A program made the position numbers and the translations under genes. The notes under the pieces are model-generated. The model saw only the letters and a list, made by a program, of their open reading frames with translations, did no database searches and was not told where the DNA came from. A stretch of DNA of 64,000 nucleotides from Propionibacteriaceae bacterium AM104-82 (GTDB lineage: Bacteria > Actinomycetota > Actinomycetes > Propionibacteriales > Propionibacteriaceae): the NCBI GenBank assembly GCA_027658995.1, contig JAQDQK010000018.1:9200-73199 (forward strand), in the 5' to 3' direction. Below, piece after piece: positions 1 through 8,600 of the stretch; within the stretch, counting starts at the first letter, position 1; each line of letters opens with the position of its first letter.

Positions 1-615
1 CTGGCGCTTTCCCTCCGCGTCGCTCGGGTCGGCGCTGGCGGTCGGTTCACCGCTGGGGGTGGCCTGCGGCTCCGGCTGGTCCGCCTTCGAGTCGGCCTCC
101 TGCTGCTTCTCCTCGAGCCGCTCCTTCGCCTCCTCGGCGGCCTGACGCTCCGACTCGTCGCGGTCGGCGTCCCCGCTGTCGACCTGGCCACACGACCCCG
201 CGGCCAGCACGTCCATGGCCTCCCCGTAGAGGTCTCGCGCCTCCGCCGCCCGTTGCGCGGCGAGCAGGTCGCCCGCCTGGGCCTCCATCGCGGCCACCAG
301 ATTGATCCGGACCATGCAGTCGCGGTCCTCCGGTGCGCGTTCCAGCGCGCGCTCCAGGTCGACGCGGGCCTCGGTCGCGCGGCGCTGCTGGAGCAGGGCG
401 GTGCCACGGTTGTAGGACGCGACCCAGTCCTCAAGGACGTCGAGCGTGCGGTTCCTCCCGAAGGCCTGCGCCGCGTCCGGGAACCGCGACTGGTCGTAGG
501 CGTCCTGCCCCGAGGCGTTGTTGCCGAGCATCAGGGCGACCTTGCACGCGAACGCGAGCAGCACCAGGGCGATCGGGGCGAACGCGAGGGCGAGCCTGCG
601 GCGTCGGCGACTCAT
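1..615 (-). CDS. TPR-containing membrane protein of MoxR/VWA operon (3' end outside window)
   Basis: Translating from ATG at 615 gives an arginine-rich start (MSRRRRRLALAFAP) followed by one hydrophobic segment at about residues 8-30. A tetratricopeptide-like helical part follows (YDQSRFPDAAQAFG, then YNRGTALLQQRRATEARVDLERALERAP), and then a Lys/Glu/Gln-rich low-complexity tail with proline and serine that runs off the window. The start overlaps the stop of the upstream VWA gene as ATGA, so it is translationally coupled and last visible in the operon. In related MoxR-VWA loci a BatC/BatE-like TPR protein sits in this place. The role in the complex is inferred from context; the C-terminus is unknown here. 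Confidence 0.8.
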   Translation of the reverse strand, partial: MSRRRRRLALAFAPIALVLLAFACKVALMLGNNASGQDAYDQSRFPDAAQAFGRNRTLDVLEDWVASYNRGTALLQQRRATEARVDLERALERAPEDRDCMVRINLVAAMEAQAGDLLAAQRAAEARDLYGEAMDVLAAGSCGQVDSGDADRDESERQAAEEAKERLEEKQQEADSKADQPEPQATPSGEPTASADPSDAEGKRQ

Positions 616-1568
616 GTCCGGCCCCGCTTCTTCGGGGCCGAGGCGGCCCACTGAGACGCCTGGCGACGGAGCGTCAGGGAGTCCCACAGTTCCCACAGGA
701 CGGGACCGAGCAGCAGCACGGCGAACAGCCAGGTCCAGTCGTCACGCGCGTCGAGTTGGCCGTTGACGAGCGAGACGGTGGCCGTCACCGTCGGGGTCGG
801 CACCGGCCCAGGGGATGTGCGGTGCGCGAAGGACCCGCCCAACTGGTCGGCCATTGCCGCCAGCGTGGACTCGTCGTAGACGGAGACGGCCTCCCCACCG
901 TCGAGGTAGCTGCCGTCGTCGAGGCGCATCTTCCCGCCCGCGGCTGTGCCATAGCCGAGCACAAGGGCGCCCGACAGGTAGCGGCGCAGCGGAGCCATCG
1001 AGCCCGGGGCGGTCTCTACCGTCTGCTCCCCGTCCCCGAAGTAGATCAGCACCCGGCTGCGTTCGGGGTGCTGCTTCGCCGAACTCTTCAGCAGCTTCTC
1101 CGTCTCCGTCAGGCCCGCGTCGATCGAACTGCCGCGCTGGTAGATCTGGCGCGGGTTGGTCACCTCGAGGAGCGAGGCGACCGCGGAGGTGTCGAGCGTG
1201 AAGGGGGTCTCCGTGCGACCGGAGTGATCGAAGGTGACCACCGCGAACCTGGCCCCCGCGTACCCGTTCATGATCTCGGCGGCGTCGGCGCGAACCCCGG
1301 CGAGCCGCGGCTCGGAGCCCGCGTAGTCCTCGGCCACCATCGAGAGGCTGCGGTCGACGAGGAACACCACGTCCAGGTCGCGCACCGCCGTCGACGACGG
1401 CGCCGTGGCCACCGAGGGCCGCAGCGCAGCGAACAGCACCAGCACGCCGATCCCCAGCCGACGCCACAGCGCAACAGAGGAGCGGTGCTGACGGACGGCG
1501 GGCAGCGCGACGGCGATCAGGAAGGCGACGGCGACCGCCGCGGTCGGCCAGAACGGGTTCAGCGCCAC
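612..1568 (-). CDS. VWA-domain membrane protein (BatA/BatB-like), second copy
   Basis: A 318-residue protein. The N-terminus has two hydrophobic segments (about residues 5-25 and 38-50). A von Willebrand A domain follows, with the MIDAS motif DRSLS (an intact DxSxS) near residue 70, and a final membrane helix lies close to the C-terminus. I chose GTG at 1568 rather than an ATG 30 bases upstream because AAGGAGG sits eight bases before this GTG. It overlaps the preceding VWA gene by 10 bp and the following TPR gene by 4 bp. Family knowledge: paired VWA proteins beside MoxR and DUF58 form membrane metal-dependent adhesion or chaperone assemblies. The specific client is unknown. Confidence 0.88.
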   Translation of the reverse strand: MALNPFWPTAAVAVAFLIAVALPAVRQHRSSVALWRRLGIGVLVLFAALRPSVATAPSSTAVRDLDVVFLVDRSLSMVAEDYAGSEPRLAGVRADAAEIMNGYAGARFAVVTFDHSGRTETPFTLDTSAVASLLEVTNPRQIYQRGSSIDAGLTETEKLLKSSAKQHPERSRVLIYFGDGEQTVETAPGSMAPLRRYLSGALVLGYGTAAGGKMRLDDGSYLDGGEAVSVYDESTLAAMADQLGGSFAHRTSPGPVPTPTVTATVSLVNGQLDARDDWTWLFAVLLLGPVLWELWDSLTLRRQASQWAASAPKKRGRT

Positions 1569-2509
1569 GACCTCGCCCTCCTTCCGACGACGATCCACCC
1601 GGCGAGGCCGACGGCGATCACCGTCAGGCCGATCGCGGACTGGTCGGTGACGACCAGTTGCGGCGTGCCGGGAAGCCGGGCCGCCTCCTGCGCCTGGATC
1701 GACCCGATGATCTCCCCGGCGCTCGACGCGTCGTCGAGCAGGTAGCCGGCGCCGCCGGTGCCCGCGGCCAGCGAGCGCAGTTGCTCGTACTCGGTGGTGT
1801 CGTAGCCGTGCAGGGTGAACACCACGACCCCCTGCTCCCTGGCCATCGCGAACGCCTCATCGACGGTGTAGATCGGCGGGGCGTCGAGCGAGTTGTCGGA
1901 GGCGAGGATCATCGTTCGGGCCCGATCCAGGTGGTCGAAGCGCTGCAGGCACGACACGACCCCGTCACCGATCAGGCTGCCGCCCTCGCCCGCGTTGGTG
2001 CCGCCCATGTAGTCGAAGTCGTCGACCTGGTCGGCGCCGCGTCGCAGTTCCTCGAGGATGAACTCGTAGTCGTTGGTCAGCGGGAACTTCGCGATCGCCG
2101 AGGAGTTCCAGATCGTCAGGCCGACGCGCTCTCCCTCCAGGCCGGAGACGATGTCGGCAAATGCCCGCATCAGGTCGGCGTCGATCTCCGTCATCGAGTC
2201 CGAGACGTCCAGGCACAACATGATGTCGCGGTTGTGCTGCTCGGAGTTCGCGTCGCTCGTCGCGCCCAGCCTTGACGCGAGGAGCCAACACCCCGCCACG
2301 ATCAGTCCGACGGAGGCCACCTGAATCGTCGATGCGACCAGGAACCGGCGGGTCAGGACGGTGAACCTGAGGGTCGACCGGATCGCCCCGGTGCCCGCGA
2401 CCAGCGCGCCGACGCTGGCCGACGGCCTGCCCCGCAGCGCCCACGCGAGGGCGAACACGACAAGCACGACGAGCAGCACCAGCCCCAGCCACCAGAACTT
2501 CAGCGCCAT
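1559..2509 (-). CDS. VWA-domain membrane protein (BatA-like), first copy
   Basis: A 316-residue protein starting at ATG 2509. It has an N-terminal membrane helix (WWLGLVLLVVLVVFALAWAL), a second hydrophobic stretch around residue 60-80, a VWA domain with the MIDAS sequence DVSDS near residue 100, and a final hydrophobic helix before a basic tail. It overlaps the upstream small membrane protein by 10 bp and the second VWA gene by 10 bp. The BatA/BatB tandem is typical of MoxR operons, where the ATPase is thought to remodel or load metal into partner proteins through VWA subunits. The substrate is not visible. Confidence 0.88.
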   Translation of the reverse strand: MALKFWWLGLVLLVVLVVFALAWALRGRPSASVGALVAGTGAIRSTLRFTVLTRRFLVASTIQVASVGLIVAGCWLLASRLGATSDANSEQHNRDIMLCLDVSDSMTEIDADLMRAFADIVSGLEGERVGLTIWNSSAIAKFPLTNDYEFILEELRRGADQVDDFDYMGGTNAGEGGSLIGDGVVSCLQRFDHLDRARTMILASDNSLDAPPIYTVDEAFAMAREQGVVVFTLHGYDTTEYEQLRSLAAGTGGAGYLLDDASSAGEIIGSIQAQEAARLPGTPQLVVTDQSAIGLTVIAVGLAGWIVVGRRARSWR

Positions 2510-2964
2510 GTCGCCACCAACCGTTCCGCGGCGGCGACCGAGGACTCTGCCCCGACCCCCCGGTCCCCGGCGTCCGGTCCGAACGCGGGCCGGTACAGGC
2601 CCCCGACCAGGTCGGCGACCGGGGCGAGCGCCGGGTCGGCGCGCAGTTCGGTGAGGGTCATCGCCTCGACGTCGGGTCGGCCGCGACCGACGAGGAACTC
2701 GCGCACGATGCGGCTGAGCCGCTGGCTCGCCTCGCGGGCATCGATGGCGCCCGAGGCCAGGTCGGAACCGACGCCAGAGATCAGCGCGAGGGCCTCGCGG
2801 CGTGCGCGCTCCACGTCGGGCGGAGGTGGGAGGAGCGGTGCCGGCTGCGGCCTCGGTCGCGTGAACCACCATCCGAGAAGCGGAAGGCAGCAGACGAGGA
2901 CGACCGCGGCGATCGCCAGCGGCAGCCAGTGGTCGGCGTAGGGCGCCGGCCCGAACACGGGCAC
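2500..2964 (-). CDS. Small membrane protein of MoxR/VWA operon
   Basis: A 154-residue protein with a GTG start three bases after the DUF58 stop. One membrane helix (LPLAIAAVVLVCCLPLLGWW, about residues 13-33) is followed by a proline-rich linker and a helical cytoplasmic part. This is the size and layout of the DUF4381-like protein usually found between DUF58 and the VWA genes. I see no catalytic motif. Its role is inferred from position: a membrane subunit of the MoxR-VWA assembly. Confidence 0.75.
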   Translation of the reverse strand: MPVFGPAPYADHWLPLAIAAVVLVCCLPLLGWWFTRPRPQPAPLLPPPPDVERARREALALISGVGSDLASGAIDAREASQRLSRIVREFLVGRGRPDVEAMTLTELRADPALAPVADLVGGLYRPAFGPDAGDRGVGAESSVAAAERLVATWR

Positions 2965-2967
2965 GGC

Positions 2968-3849
2968 TCAGCGCCTCGCCAGTCGGTGCCGCTCCAGCAG
3001 CGCGAAGATCGACCCGACGACATCGGCCTCGGTCGCGATGTGGCCGTGCGCGATCCCCAGCCGATCGAGGTGCCTGGCCCGGAGCGCGTGCCGCTCCTCA
3101 GTTCTCCGCGCGACCTCCTCGTGCAAAGCCCTGTCGCGCAGGAATCCCGGCCACCCCTGCCCGCTGGACTGGTCCACGAGGGGGCGACCCGCCAAGGCCG
3201 GGTCGGTCGGATCCAGGTCGCCGATCGTCAGGAATAGCACCTCGTGCTGGGCGCGGAGCCGGTTCAGGAGGCGGCGCTGGTTCTCGTCGAGGTCGACGTC
3301 GTCGGCGATCACCACCAGGATCGTGCGGCGCCGCACCGTGCGCACCACATGCTCAAGCACCCGCGTCAGGTCTGGCCCGGGGGAGCCCGGCGCGCAGGAC
3401 GCGTCGAGCGACTGCAGCATTCGCTCCAGCGCGTCCTCGCGCGACGATGGGCGGGATCCCTGCACCCCTTCCGAGTTGCCGTGGGTCAGCGTCACCCAGT
3501 CGCCGTGCCTGATCGCCAGCCAGCCGAGGATGCCCGCGGCAAGGGTTGCGACCTCGCGCTTGGTGGCGTCCTCGTCGCACATGGCCGCCATGGTCCGCGA
3601 CGCGGAGACGGCAAGCGCGATCGTGTGCTTCCGGTCGGCCACGAACCGCTTGACGAGGAGGTCGCCGCGCCGCGCGCTCGCCTTCCAGTCGATGTCCTTC
3701 ACGTCGTCGCCGGTGACGTACTCGCGCAGATCGAAGAAGTCCATCGAGCGGCCCAACTGCACCGACGCGTAGGCGCCGTCGAGCAGTCCCCGCACCTTCC
3801 GGTGCGCGTGCACCGCCATGCGGGTCTTGACCTTCGTGAGGAGGGCCAT
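2968..3849 (-). CDS. DUF58 domain protein
   Basis: A 293-residue protein. The diagnostic DUF58 segment is visible in the first quarter: SMDFFDLREYVTGDDVKDIDW followed by SARRGDLLVKRF. A VWA-like Rossmann part follows (ILVVIADDVDLDE and VLFLTIGDLDP). There is no signal peptide or membrane helix. It lies eight bases downstream of the MoxR gene and three bases upstream of the small membrane protein gene, within the same minus-strand operon. Family knowledge links DUF58 proteins with MoxR ATPases; the molecular function is not established. Confidence 0.9.
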   Translation of the reverse strand: MALLTKVKTRMAVHAHRKVRGLLDGAYASVQLGRSMDFFDLREYVTGDDVKDIDWKASARRGDLLVKRFVADRKHTIALAVSASRTMAAMCDEDATKREVATLAAGILGWLAIRHGDWVTLTHGNSEGVQGSRPSSREDALERMLQSLDASCAPGSPGPDLTRVLEHVVRTVRRRTILVVIADDVDLDENQRRLLNRLRAQHEVLFLTIGDLDPTDPALAGRPLVDQSSGQGWPGFLRDRALHEEVARRTEERHALRARHLDRLGIAHGHIATEADVVGSIFALLERHRLARR

Positions 3850-3856
3850 CGGAGTT

Positions 3857-4867
3857 CTACGGGGCGGGGACGGCGTCGAACAGCGAGTCGATCAGCAGTT
3901 CCGGGCGCACCCGGTCGGCGACCGCCTCGAACGTGAGCACCAGGCGGTGCCGCAGCACGGCATGCCGCAGCGCCTTCACGTCGTCGGGGACGACATGGTC
4001 GCGGTCGTTCAGGACGGCGAGCGCCTTGGCGACCTGCAGCAGCGCGATGGCGCCGCGCGGGCTCGCGCCGAACTCAAGGTAGGCGGCGCGCTCCGGCCCG
4101 ATCACCGCAGCGGGGTTCCTGGTCGCGTTGACCAGGCTGACGATGTAGCGCTTGATGGCCGCGTCGACGTAGATCCGGGAGGCGAGTCCCTGGAGGAACG
4201 CGACGTCGTCGGTGGTGAGGGTCGCGTCGATCCGCCGCCGCTCCAGGGCACCCGACTCGATCCGGTTGAGGACCTCAAACTCCTCCATGGGGGTCGGGTA
4301 GTCGACGATCTCCTTCAACAGGAAGCGGTCCATCTGCGCCTGTGGGAGGACGTAGGTGCCCTCCTCCTCGATGGGGTTCTGGGTCGCGAGCACGAGGAAC
4401 GGTTCGGGCAGTCGATGCGTCTCGCCGCCGATCGTGGTCTGACGCTCCTGCATCGCCTCGAGCATCGCCGACTGCGTCTTGGCGCTGGAGCGGTTGATCT
4501 CGTCGAGCAGCACGAAGTTCGCGTGCACCGGCCCCAGGCTGGTGACGAACCGGGCATGCTGCGCGTCGTAGATCTGCGTGCCGATGATGTCGCTCGGCAG
4601 CAGGTCGGGCGTGCACTGGATGCGGGAGAAGGACGCCTGGACGGTGCTCGCCATCGTCGACGCGGCGAGGGTCTTGGCGAGCCCGGGCACCGACTCGAGC
4701 AGGATGTGCCCCCGGCTGAGGAGCGTCACCAGCAGGGCCCTCGTCAGGTTCTGCTGGCCGACGACCTTGGTCGAGTAGTCCCGCTGGAAGGTGCCGAGCA
4801 GACTGCGGGCGTGGGCGAGTTCGTTGCGGGTCGGGGGCCCGGTGGGCGACGGGGGTTGCGTCGACAT
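3857..4867 (-). CDS. MoxR-family AAA+ ATPase
   Basis: A 336-residue AAA+ ATPase of the MoxR/RavA clade. Visible motifs are Walker A in the MoxR form ESVPGLAKT, Walker B LLDEINR, and the sensor region FLVLATQNPIEEEGTY, with the winged C-terminal lid (ASPRGAIALLQVAKALA). I chose ATG 4867 because it lies two bases after the lipoprotein stop; upstream in-frame codons fall inside that gene. It is the motor of the operon running down to position 1 and probably acts with the DUF58 and VWA proteins as a chaperone-like complex at the membrane. Confidence 0.93.
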   Translation of the reverse strand: MSTQPPSPTGPPTRNELAHARSLLGTFQRDYSTKVVGQQNLTRALLVTLLSRGHILLESVPGLAKTLAASTMASTVQASFSRIQCTPDLLPSDIIGTQIYDAQHARFVTSLGPVHANFVLLDEINRSSAKTQSAMLEAMQERQTTIGGETHRLPEPFLVLATQNPIEEEGTYVLPQAQMDRFLLKEIVDYPTPMEEFEVLNRIESGALERRRIDATLTTDDVAFLQGLASRIYVDAAIKRYIVSLVNATRNPAAVIGPERAAYLEFGASPRGAIALLQVAKALAVLNDRDHVVPDDVKALRHAVLRHRLVLTFEAVADRVRPELLIDSLFDAVPAP

Positions 4868-4869
4868 GG

Positions 4870-5274
4870 TCAGGACAGTTCGCGAAGTTCGGAGAGGTAA
4901 CTGGGGTTGGAGAGCCCGAGCGCGTCGGTCGTGACGATGTCCGTGTCGTTCTTCACGACGACCTTGACCGCAGTCCCCGAGTCCTCTTCGGGGGTCTCCG
5001 CGACCACCGTCGTCAGGACGTCGGTGAGGACGGCCTGCAGCGCGTCCTTGTCTGCCGCGTCGCTGGTGAGGCTGCAGTTGATCAGGTGCGACAGCGACGC
5101 TGGCTTGACGGTGCACGTCCCGCCCGTGACGCCGGAGACGGCGAGCACCGCCGGTTCGACGCGCGCCCGGATGTCGGATGCCCCGCCACCCTCGGCGCCG
5201 CATCCCGTCAGCGCGGTCCCGGCCGCGAGCACGGCCACGGCCAGTGCGGCGACTCGCCTGGTGGATCGCTTCAT
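4870..5274 (-). CDS. DUF4333-like lipoprotein at head of MoxR operon
   Basis: A 134-residue protein with a basic N-terminus, a hydrophobic segment and the lipobox ALTGC (Cys25), so it is probably a lipid-anchored extracellular protein. The mature part resembles DUF4333-type domains: two conserved cysteines in a short beta-rich fold (GTCTV and INCSL) and an acidic C-terminus. The start at 5274 has GAGGGA upstream. Its stop is two bases from the moxR start, which indicates coupling. Its role with the MoxR system is unknown; DUF4333 assignment is by pattern only. Confidence 0.75.
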   Translation of the reverse strand: MKRSTRRVAALAVAVLAAGTALTGCGAEGGGASDIRARVEPAVLAVSGVTGGTCTVKPASLSHLINCSLTSDAADKDALQAVLTDVLTTVVAETPEEDSGTAVKVVVKNDTDIVTTDALGLSNPSYLSELRELS

Positions 5275-5479
5275 GGTGGTCCCTCTTTCGTCTCGAAGCG
5301 AAACACTAGGCCGCGAGGGATCACTGCGAACCGCGCCCTGACCAGGGGCTCGGGTCAATCTGGCCGAAAGTGGCGGTGCGGGGCCGCGCCATCAGACCCG
5401 GGGACGACCAGACGCGCCGGCACGCTCCCGCCACAGGACGAGAGGGCTAGAGCGAGTACGGCCCAGACTGGCCGGTGGG

Positions 5480-5893
5480 CTAGTCCTTCGAGATTTCCTT
5501 GACGACCTCGCCCGTGTCCGCGGCGTCGAGGTCGCGGGCGACGTCTGCCTGGGAGATGACGCCGACCAGGACTCCACCGTCGACAACGGGAACGCGCCGG
5601 ATCTGGTGCTCCGCAAGCGTCGCTGCCACCGCCTCGGCCGAGTCGTCGACCCCGACGGTGACGACATCGGTCGTCGCGATCTCGGAGACCGTTGCGGAGT
5701 TGACGTCGAGGCCCGCCGCGATGCCGCTGACGACGATGTCGCGGTCGGTGACGACACCGACGATGGTGTCGCCGTCGGCAACCGGCATCGAGCCGATTCC
5801 GTGGCTGGCAAGAGCGCGGGCCGCGTCGGCGAGCGTCGCCTCGGGGGCGAGCGTCTCGGCGGGTGAGGTCATCAGGTCCCTGGCGGTGGTCAT
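5480..5893 (-). CDS. Tandem CBS-domain protein
   Basis: A 137-residue stand-alone pair of CBS domains. Repeat 1 is about residues 5-60 (DLMTSPAETLAPEATLADAA, then GIGSMPVADGDTIVGVVTDR). Repeat 2 is about residues 75-130 (IRRVPVVDGGVLVGVISQAD). Such Bateman modules bind adenine nucleotides and act as energy or ligand sensors. I chose ATG 5893 because it starts exactly at the MTTARDLM motif and has GGAG eight bases before it; an in-frame ATG further upstream would add an atypical extension. It is monocistronic, with no partner nearby. Confidence 0.88.
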   Translation of the reverse strand: MTTARDLMTSPAETLAPEATLADAARALASHGIGSMPVADGDTIVGVVTDRDIVVSGIAAGLDVNSATVSEIATTDVVTVGVDDSAEAVAATLAEHQIRRVPVVDGGVLVGVISQADVARDLDAADTGEVVKEISKD

Positions 5894-6044
5894 GGGTGCT
5901 CCATTCGTGAGTGGTCTTCCAGCCCACCACAAGTCGCGCCCTCGCGGGGCCGGATCGCCGAGTTGCCCCGCTTCGGGGAGGCTCATCCGTTCGGGGCTGC
6001 CCTGTCGTCGCGTTATCCTCGGGGCTCACTTCCGGGAGGTCGCA

Positions 6045-6593
6045 ATGCAACGAATCGTGCTGGCGCTCGCCGCAGTCGCGGCCCTTGCCGCCTGCTCGTC
6101 GGCGGACTCTCCACCTCCCGCGGGCCCCCTCGATGAGCGCCGCCTCGAGCATCTCGCCGAGGCGTGCGGGTCGGTCAACACAGGGCCGCGGGGCGACGTG
6201 TCGTTTCACGCGACTGCCGCCCCCGCTGAGCCTGTCGAGGAGGCCATGACCGCAAGGGTCAAGATCGACGTGAACCTGGACTCGGCCCACGGCAAGCACT
6301 CCGCAGGCCTGAAGTGGGTGCACGGCTATGTCACGGACGACAAGAACACCGTCGTCGGCCTGGTCACCGGGATCGGGGCGACGGAGGGGGCAAGTGGGTC
6401 CGGCGTCGTCGAGCTGACGTTGGCGGCCTGCCCCGTCGAGGGCCTGCCGAAGGATCCCCTCGGCGACGGCGCCTACGGCCTGGCGCTGTACGGCGCGGTC
6501 AGCCCGACCGACCACGACCACGCGCAGCAGGAGTACTGGGTCGCGGCGCCCCTGGCCGTCACCGTGACCGGTGGCCACCTGTCCATCGGCTAA
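6045..6593 (+). CDS. Hypothetical lipoprotein
   Basis: A 182-residue protein. The N-terminus is a short lipoprotein signal with lipobox LAAC (Cys17). The mature protein has a low-complexity SSADSPPPAG linker, then a beta-rich domain with no motif I recognise. The ribosome site GGGAGG sits 3-8 bases before ATG 6045, which decides the start over the longer in-frame reading. It is followed 47 bases later by the EEP-fold enzyme on the same strand. Function unknown. Confidence 0.75.
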   Translation: MQRIVLALAAVAALAACSSADSPPPAGPLDERRLEHLAEACGSVNTGPRGDVSFHATAAPAEPVEEAMTARVKIDVNLDSAHGKHSAGLKWVHGYVTDDKNTVVGLVTGIGATEGASGSGVVELTLAACPVEGLPKDPLGDGAYGLALYGAVSPTDHDHAQQEYWVAAPLAVTVTGGHLSIG

Positions 6594-6640
6594 GTACCGT
6601 CGAGCTGCGCGCTGGCGACCGCGAGGTGCCATCGTGAGGC

Positions 6641-7288
6641 ATGCGCATCGGGACGTGGAACCTGGCGGGCGGTTGGGGAGCCGACCACCGCGCCTTCCTG
6701 CGACGCCTGGAATGTGACCTGCTGCTGCTCACCGAGGTGCCGTTCGGCTGTGATCCGGTCGGGTTCCGGGTGCACCACACGGTCGGCCTCATGACCCGCG
6801 GCAGGTGGTGGGCCGCGATCTGTTCCGCGGGAGATCTCGTGCCGCTGCCGGACCCCGAGCATGCGACCGCCATGACCGAGATCGACGGCCTGCGGGTGTG
6901 TTGCAGCGTGCTGCCGTGGCGTTCCTGCGGACGACAGGCCGGATGGGTAGGTGAGAACACGGCCGAGCGTACCCGCAACGCGGTGGCCGCCGTCGAATCG
7001 GCGCGCCCCGACGTGTGGGGCGGCGACTGGAACCACTCCCTCACGGGCACCGAATGTGCCGGCTCGCTCGAAGGGCGAGGGGCCATCGTCGAGGCGCTCA
7101 CGCGGCTGCGCCTCCAGGCGCCGACGTCGACCTCGGCCCACCAGTTCGACGGCGCGTCCTCGATCGACCACGTTGCGGTCCCCGCGACCTGGCACACCGA
7201 TGATGTGCAGCGGATCGTCGCGGACAAGGGACGACGCCGACTCTCCGACCATGACGCCTACGTAATCGCCGTCACCCGAGGTTTCTGA
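6641..7288 (+). CDS. Endonuclease/exonuclease/phosphatase-fold protein
   Basis: A 215-residue compact member of the EEP (DNase I-like) fold. The expected metal and catalytic residues are visible in order: Asn in GTWNLAGG near the start, Glu in LLLTEVP, the GGDWNHSL segment, IDHVAVP, and the terminal SDHDAY. There is no signal peptide, so it is probably cytoplasmic. It is shorter than exonuclease III (about 270 residues). Substrate (nucleic acid or a phosphodiester) cannot be told from sequence. It has no conserved partner beside it. Confidence 0.82.
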   Translation: MRIGTWNLAGGWGADHRAFLRRLECDLLLLTEVPFGCDPVGFRVHHTVGLMTRGRWWAAICSAGDLVPLPDPEHATAMTEIDGLRVCCSVLPWRSCGRQAGWVGENTAERTRNAVAAVESARPDVWGGDWNHSLTGTECAGSLEGRGAIVEALTRLRLQAPTSTSAHQFDGASSIDHVAVPATWHTDDVQRIVADKGRRRLSDHDAYVIAVTRGF

Positions 7289-7482
7289 GCCTGCCCACGG
7301 CGGTGCGACCCGGCGGCGCGGCGCGCAGATTTCTGACGCGAAACTCTTGCGCAGGGGAGCGCCCGGAGAGACTATGTGCCGGAGCCGTCATTGGGGGCGA
7401 CTCGCCCGCGTTCGGACCCTCCTTTCGAGGATCCGCGGGCCGAGTTGGGCCTGGCAAGGAAGTCAGGCAGAACGGAGCAGAA

Positions 7483-8556
7483 ATGCGCAGAATTCGTGCG
7501 CTGTTCGCGGCCGGGGCCGCGGCCGCGCTGATCGTAGGGGCGCCGGTGCCAGCCTCGGCGTCGCCTCGAGATCCAGTCACCAAGGTGTGGTCGAGCCAGG
7601 TCGGAGCACCCTTCAGCCTTGCGGTCGACGGGAGCCGGGTCCTCGTCGCCGACGGCGGCCCGGGCATCATCGGCCAGTTGCAGTCGAACGGCAGCATCAA
7701 GCCCTTGCTGACAGGAATCCCTGGATTGGCCGGGCTGGCGACCCGCGGCGCCTGGATGGCGTACGGGTCCTCGATCGAGGATGACAGCGAGCCACCGATC
7801 ATCAGCGCGAGCGGCCTGAACATCCGGTCGCCACAGGGCAGGACGGTCTACGCCGACGTCCACGCCTACGAAACCAGGCACAACCCCGACGGGGTCCTCA
7901 CCTACGGCATCACCGACCCGAACTCCTGCGCGGCAGGATTCAACGCCCCAGGGCGGATCGACTCCCACGTCTACGGCGTCGCCTCCTGGCGGGGCGACTG
8001 GCTGGTCGCCGACGCGGGCGCGAACGCGCTCTTCCGCGTCACCGACCGGGGAGCCATCCGCACGCTCGCGGTGCTGCCACCCGTGCCCGTCACGCTGACC
8101 GCTGAGTCGGTCGGGGCGCTCGGGATCGGCGACTGTGCGATCGGCGACACCTTCTACGCGGAGGCCGTCCCGACGGGTGTCGCGGTGGGTCGCGGCGGCG
8201 AGATCTACGTCAGCACGCTGCCCGGCTTCCCGGGGGAGTCTGCCTCGCTTGGCGCGGTCTGGAGGATCAACCCCAGCAACGGCAAGGCGACCATGGTGGC
8301 CTCCGGGCTGTCCGGCGCCACCGGGGTGGCGGTATCTGGATCGAAGATCTACGTCGCGCAGTTGTTCGGGCCAGGCGTTGCGGTGATCAACCACGACAAG
8401 GTCTCGACCTTCGCGCCGCTGGCCGGTTCGCTGAGCGTCGCAACGGCGCCCAACGGCACCGTCTGGGCCTCCACGATGGACCTGTCCGGGCAGGCGCCGG
8501 GGACGATCGTCAGCATCTCGAACAAGAGGGTGACGGTGCGGGGACACTTCCGCTGA
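7483..8556 (+). CDS. Secreted ScyD/ScyE-like beta-propeller protein
   Basis: A 357-residue protein with a Sec signal peptide (about residues 1-26, cleavage after ASA). It carries repeated YWTD/NHL-like blades such as PFSLAVDGSRVLVADGG, YGVASWRGDWLVADAGANALFRV, PTGVAVGRGGEIYVSTLPGF and ATGVAVSGSKIYVAQLFG. This pattern is that of the ScyD/ScyE family, extracellular propellers of unknown ligand in actinobacteria. ATG 7483 is preceded by GGAG and matches the signal peptide start. A stem-loop terminator follows it. Confidence 0.85.
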   Translation: MRRIRALFAAGAAAALIVGAPVPASASPRDPVTKVWSSQVGAPFSLAVDGSRVLVADGGPGIIGQLQSNGSIKPLLTGIPGLAGLATRGAWMAYGSSIEDDSEPPIISASGLNIRSPQGRTVYADVHAYETRHNPDGVLTYGITDPNSCAAGFNAPGRIDSHVYGVASWRGDWLVADAGANALFRVTDRGAIRTLAVLPPVPVTLTAESVGALGIGDCAIGDTFYAEAVPTGVAVGRGGEIYVSTLPGFPGESASLGAVWRINPSNGKATMVASGLSGATGVAVSGSKIYVAQLFGPGVAVINHDKVSTFAPLAGSLSVATAPNGTVWASTMDLSGQAPGTIVSISNKRVTVRGHFR

Positions 8557-8569
8557 GCCGAACCTCGAA

Positions 8570-8598
8570 GGCCCCGTCGACCTCGCGTCGGCGGGGCC
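8570..8598. terminator. Bidirectional stem-loop terminator
   Basis: The arms GGCCCCGTCGAC and GTCGGCGGGGCC form a 12-bp stem with one G-U pair and a 5-base loop, lying between the convergent ScyD-like gene and the reductase gene. There is no T-run, which is common in high-GC actinobacteria. Confidence 0.65.
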
Positions 8599-8600
8599 GC

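Noticed and set aside
5275..5479. Small gene or RNA between the lipoprotein and CBS genes
   Set aside because: No ribosome site, coding pattern or stable hairpin convinced me in this 205-base gap.
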